Source: Variovorax sp. WS11
Lineage (GTDB): Bacteria > Pseudomonadota > Gammaproteobacteria > Burkholderiales > Burkholderiaceae_C
NCBI RefSeq assembly: GCF_010499245.1
Contig: NZ_JAAGOW010000001.1
Span: 1,488,001 to 1,552,000, forward strand
Direction: 5' to 3'
Length of the DNA: 64,000 bases
Every line of letters starts with the position of its first letter. Position 1 is the first letter of the stretch. Positions 62,995 through 64,000 of this stretch are shown here, piece by piece. The position numbers were made by a program, and so were the translations under genes. The notes beneath the pieces are model-generated. The model was not told the origin of the DNA. It did no database searches and worked only from the letters and a program-made list of their open reading frames with translations.

Positions 62995-63331
62995 CAAAGA
63001 TCTCTCTCGGAAGGAAAACCGTTGTGGTCTTGCGGTTTGGTGTGGTGATCACCCAGACGGTGACGCTGGCGTCCGGATCGGGCGGGTTGGCCCGGAGCGT
63101 GTACGAGGAACGCAACCTAAGTCCCAGCCGCAGCCCTAAAGCGTTCTGCCGTACGTCCAGGGCGTCGATCCGCCCCCAGTCGCCGTGTTGGTGGCGCATG
63201 AGCAGGTCGCCCAGCGGCACGTCGGCGTGGTGAAGTGCCAAGCGCGCCGGCTCAGAAACACAGACGCGTCCGAGCTGGAACAACGGCGGCTGCCTGCGAT
63301 GTCGGCCGCGCCAAGTCCACCAATTCATATC
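62966..63331 (-). CDS. small conserved protein typical of integrative elements/plasmids
   Basis: The 121-residue protein has RHQHGDWGRIDALDVRQNA in the middle and VWVITTPNRKTTTVFLP near the end. It resembles a short protein found in many ICEs and plasmids (usual pattern RHxxGDWG ... TTVLLPxEY), whose function is unknown. The ATG at 63331 overlaps the stop of the upstream gene (ATGA), and its end overlaps the integrase start. The three genes are one operon. Confidence 0.75.
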   Translation of the reverse strand, partial: DMNWWTWRGRHRRQPPLFQLGRVCVSEPARLALHHADVPLGDLLMRHQHGDWGRIDALDVRQNALGLRLGLRLRSSYTLRANPPDPDASVTVWVITTPNRKTTTVFLPREIFDDTSNDHND

Positions 63332-64000
63332 GGGCGCTCCAGCTTCGGGAAGCTGCGCTGGCGGCTTACAACAACTGTTGCGCACGCCCCCACGCCCTCC
63401 CAGAGCTTGCCGGCGCGTGCCGTTAGAACAAGATGCAAGCCGCCTTGCCCAAGTGCGCTGGCAGCGCACCGACTAGCCCTCTGGACCTCTTGAACCGTGA
63501 GCCGCCACTTAGTCGACTGCCACAGCACCAACAGGATTCCGTTTGCCGACTCCAGTTCGATGCCGCTGTCCTCCAGGTCGTCCAGTGCTTGCGCCACAGC
63601 GAGGGAGATAGGCAGGCCCTCCCCCACTGTGCGGGTCGCCAGACTCAATGCTGCCCCTGGCAGGTCCAGAACTTCAAGCACGTCATTGAGGTCCCAAGCC
63701 GGCTCAAGAATGAGCACCCCCTCCCGGGCTAGGCCGCGCAAGGTGGTGCACAGCCAGCGCAGGCTCTCCAGACCGTCGGTGACTTGGCTTGGCTCCAGAT
63801 CTATGCAGCCATCCACCAGTTGCCTTAAAGCTTCCTCTGATTCGCGCGCTGAGTTCGAAACTCGAGTCGGGCGGGCTAGCGTACCGCTCTCCCCTTCGCC
63901 CACTAGAAATACACCGATGGTGGACACGGCGTTGAGATGGGCTCGCCAAGCCAGCAGTGCCGCGTCGCCGACTTCCTTCTTGGTCGCGTCGGCGCCGATG
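63325..64000 (-). CDS. hypothetical protein, N-terminus outside the window
   Basis: The frame is open from the right edge to 63325, giving at least 224 residues. Visible parts are IGADATKKEVGDAA at the cut end, GVFLVGEGESGTLA, and a C-terminal half with QEVQRASRCAASAL and VVVSRQRSFPKLERP. The first segments remind one slightly of FtsZ/tubulin-like GTPases (IGADATK, G-rich loop), but the match is too weak to name it. It heads the visible part of the operon with the small conserved protein and the integrase. Confidence 0.6.
   Translation of the reverse strand, partial: IGADATKKEVGDAALLAWRAHLNAVSTIGVFLVGEGESGTLARPTRVSNSARESEEALRQLVDGCIDLEPSQVTDGLESLRWLCTTLRGLAREGVLILEPAWDLNDVLEVLDLPGAALSLATRTVGEGLPISLAVAQALDDLEDSGIELESANGILLVLWQSTKWRLTVQEVQRASRCAASALGQGGLHLVLTARAGKLWEGVGACATVVVSRQRSFPKLERPI

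Noticed and set aside
1..64000. CRISPR arrays or rRNA genes
   Set aside because: No spaced direct repeats of CRISPR type and no rRNA-like sequence were seen; the only tandem array is the 7-bp repeat at 37.7 kb.

Overview
The window looks like a chromosomal accessory region of a Burkholderiales bacterium, most likely Comamonadaceae (Variovorax or a relative). The reasons are the roughly 60-65 % GC content, the repeated LysR-plus-catabolic-operon arrangement, the LIV-type ABC transporter, and the best family matches for mmsA, aldA, the dmpFG pair and the YeiE/YeiH-like pair. I ran no database search; all names come from recognising motifs and family sequence. Three genes (the body of mmsA, the sauS-like gene and nadA) use almost only G/C-ending codons, while most neighbours have mixed codon usage, so the region reads as a mosaic.

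Left part (1-31.7 kb). A minus-strand set encodes an AldA-type aldehyde dehydrogenase, the aldolase/acetaldehyde-dehydrogenase pair DmpG/DmpF, methylmalonate-semialdehyde dehydrogenase, a two-subunit class I fumarase/tartrate-dehydratase-like enzyme and a PF04909 amidohydrolase. The hydratase alpha gene is split by a complete 1522-bp IS4-family element with a 10-bp target duplication. Divergently, on the plus strand, lies a four-component Rieske oxygenase. Its alpha subunit has a 26-residue Rieske spacing, which is the signature described for methanesulfonate monooxygenase. It is followed by an MHS transporter, a TauE/SafE permease, a cupin protein, an ABC uptake system (with an FAD protein fused in frame to the first ATPase) and a LysR gene. 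A SauS-like sulfoacetaldehyde dehydrogenase faces it. This suggests uptake and desulfonation of a small sulfonate, which is an inference. Next is a tightly overlapping minus-strand operon: acyl-CoA ligase, LarA-like protein, LarC, LarE, LarB and the nickel permease HupE. It makes the nickel-pincer cofactor, yet its LarA-like enzyme lacks the canonical cofactor-attaching lysine region.

Middle part (31.7-50.2 kb). Two LysR regulators, an FMN-dependent 2-hydroxyacid dehydrogenase and an AcoR-type sigma-54 activator follow. Then comes a decayed stretch with a LysR relic, about sixteen copies of a 7-bp tandem repeat, a molybdopterin-oxidoreductase relic and two small DUF202 membrane proteins. After that are an IclR regulator and a minus-strand acyl-CoA cluster (acetoacetyl-CoA synthetase, two thiolase-fold proteins, a DUF35 OB-fold protein and a MaoC protein), a TonB-dependent receptor and nadA.

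Right part (50.3-64 kb). An H-NS-like protein with two DNA-binding domains and a YeiE/YeiH-like regulator-transporter pair precede an accessory segment. That segment holds a DNA-methylase relic, four uncharacterised proteins with HEPN-like R-x4-H/Y motifs, an HNH endonuclease and other hypotheticals. At 61.8 kb lies a copy of the extreme 3' end of glmS. It probably marks an attachment site, and an integrase-bearing element begins there and runs out of the right edge.
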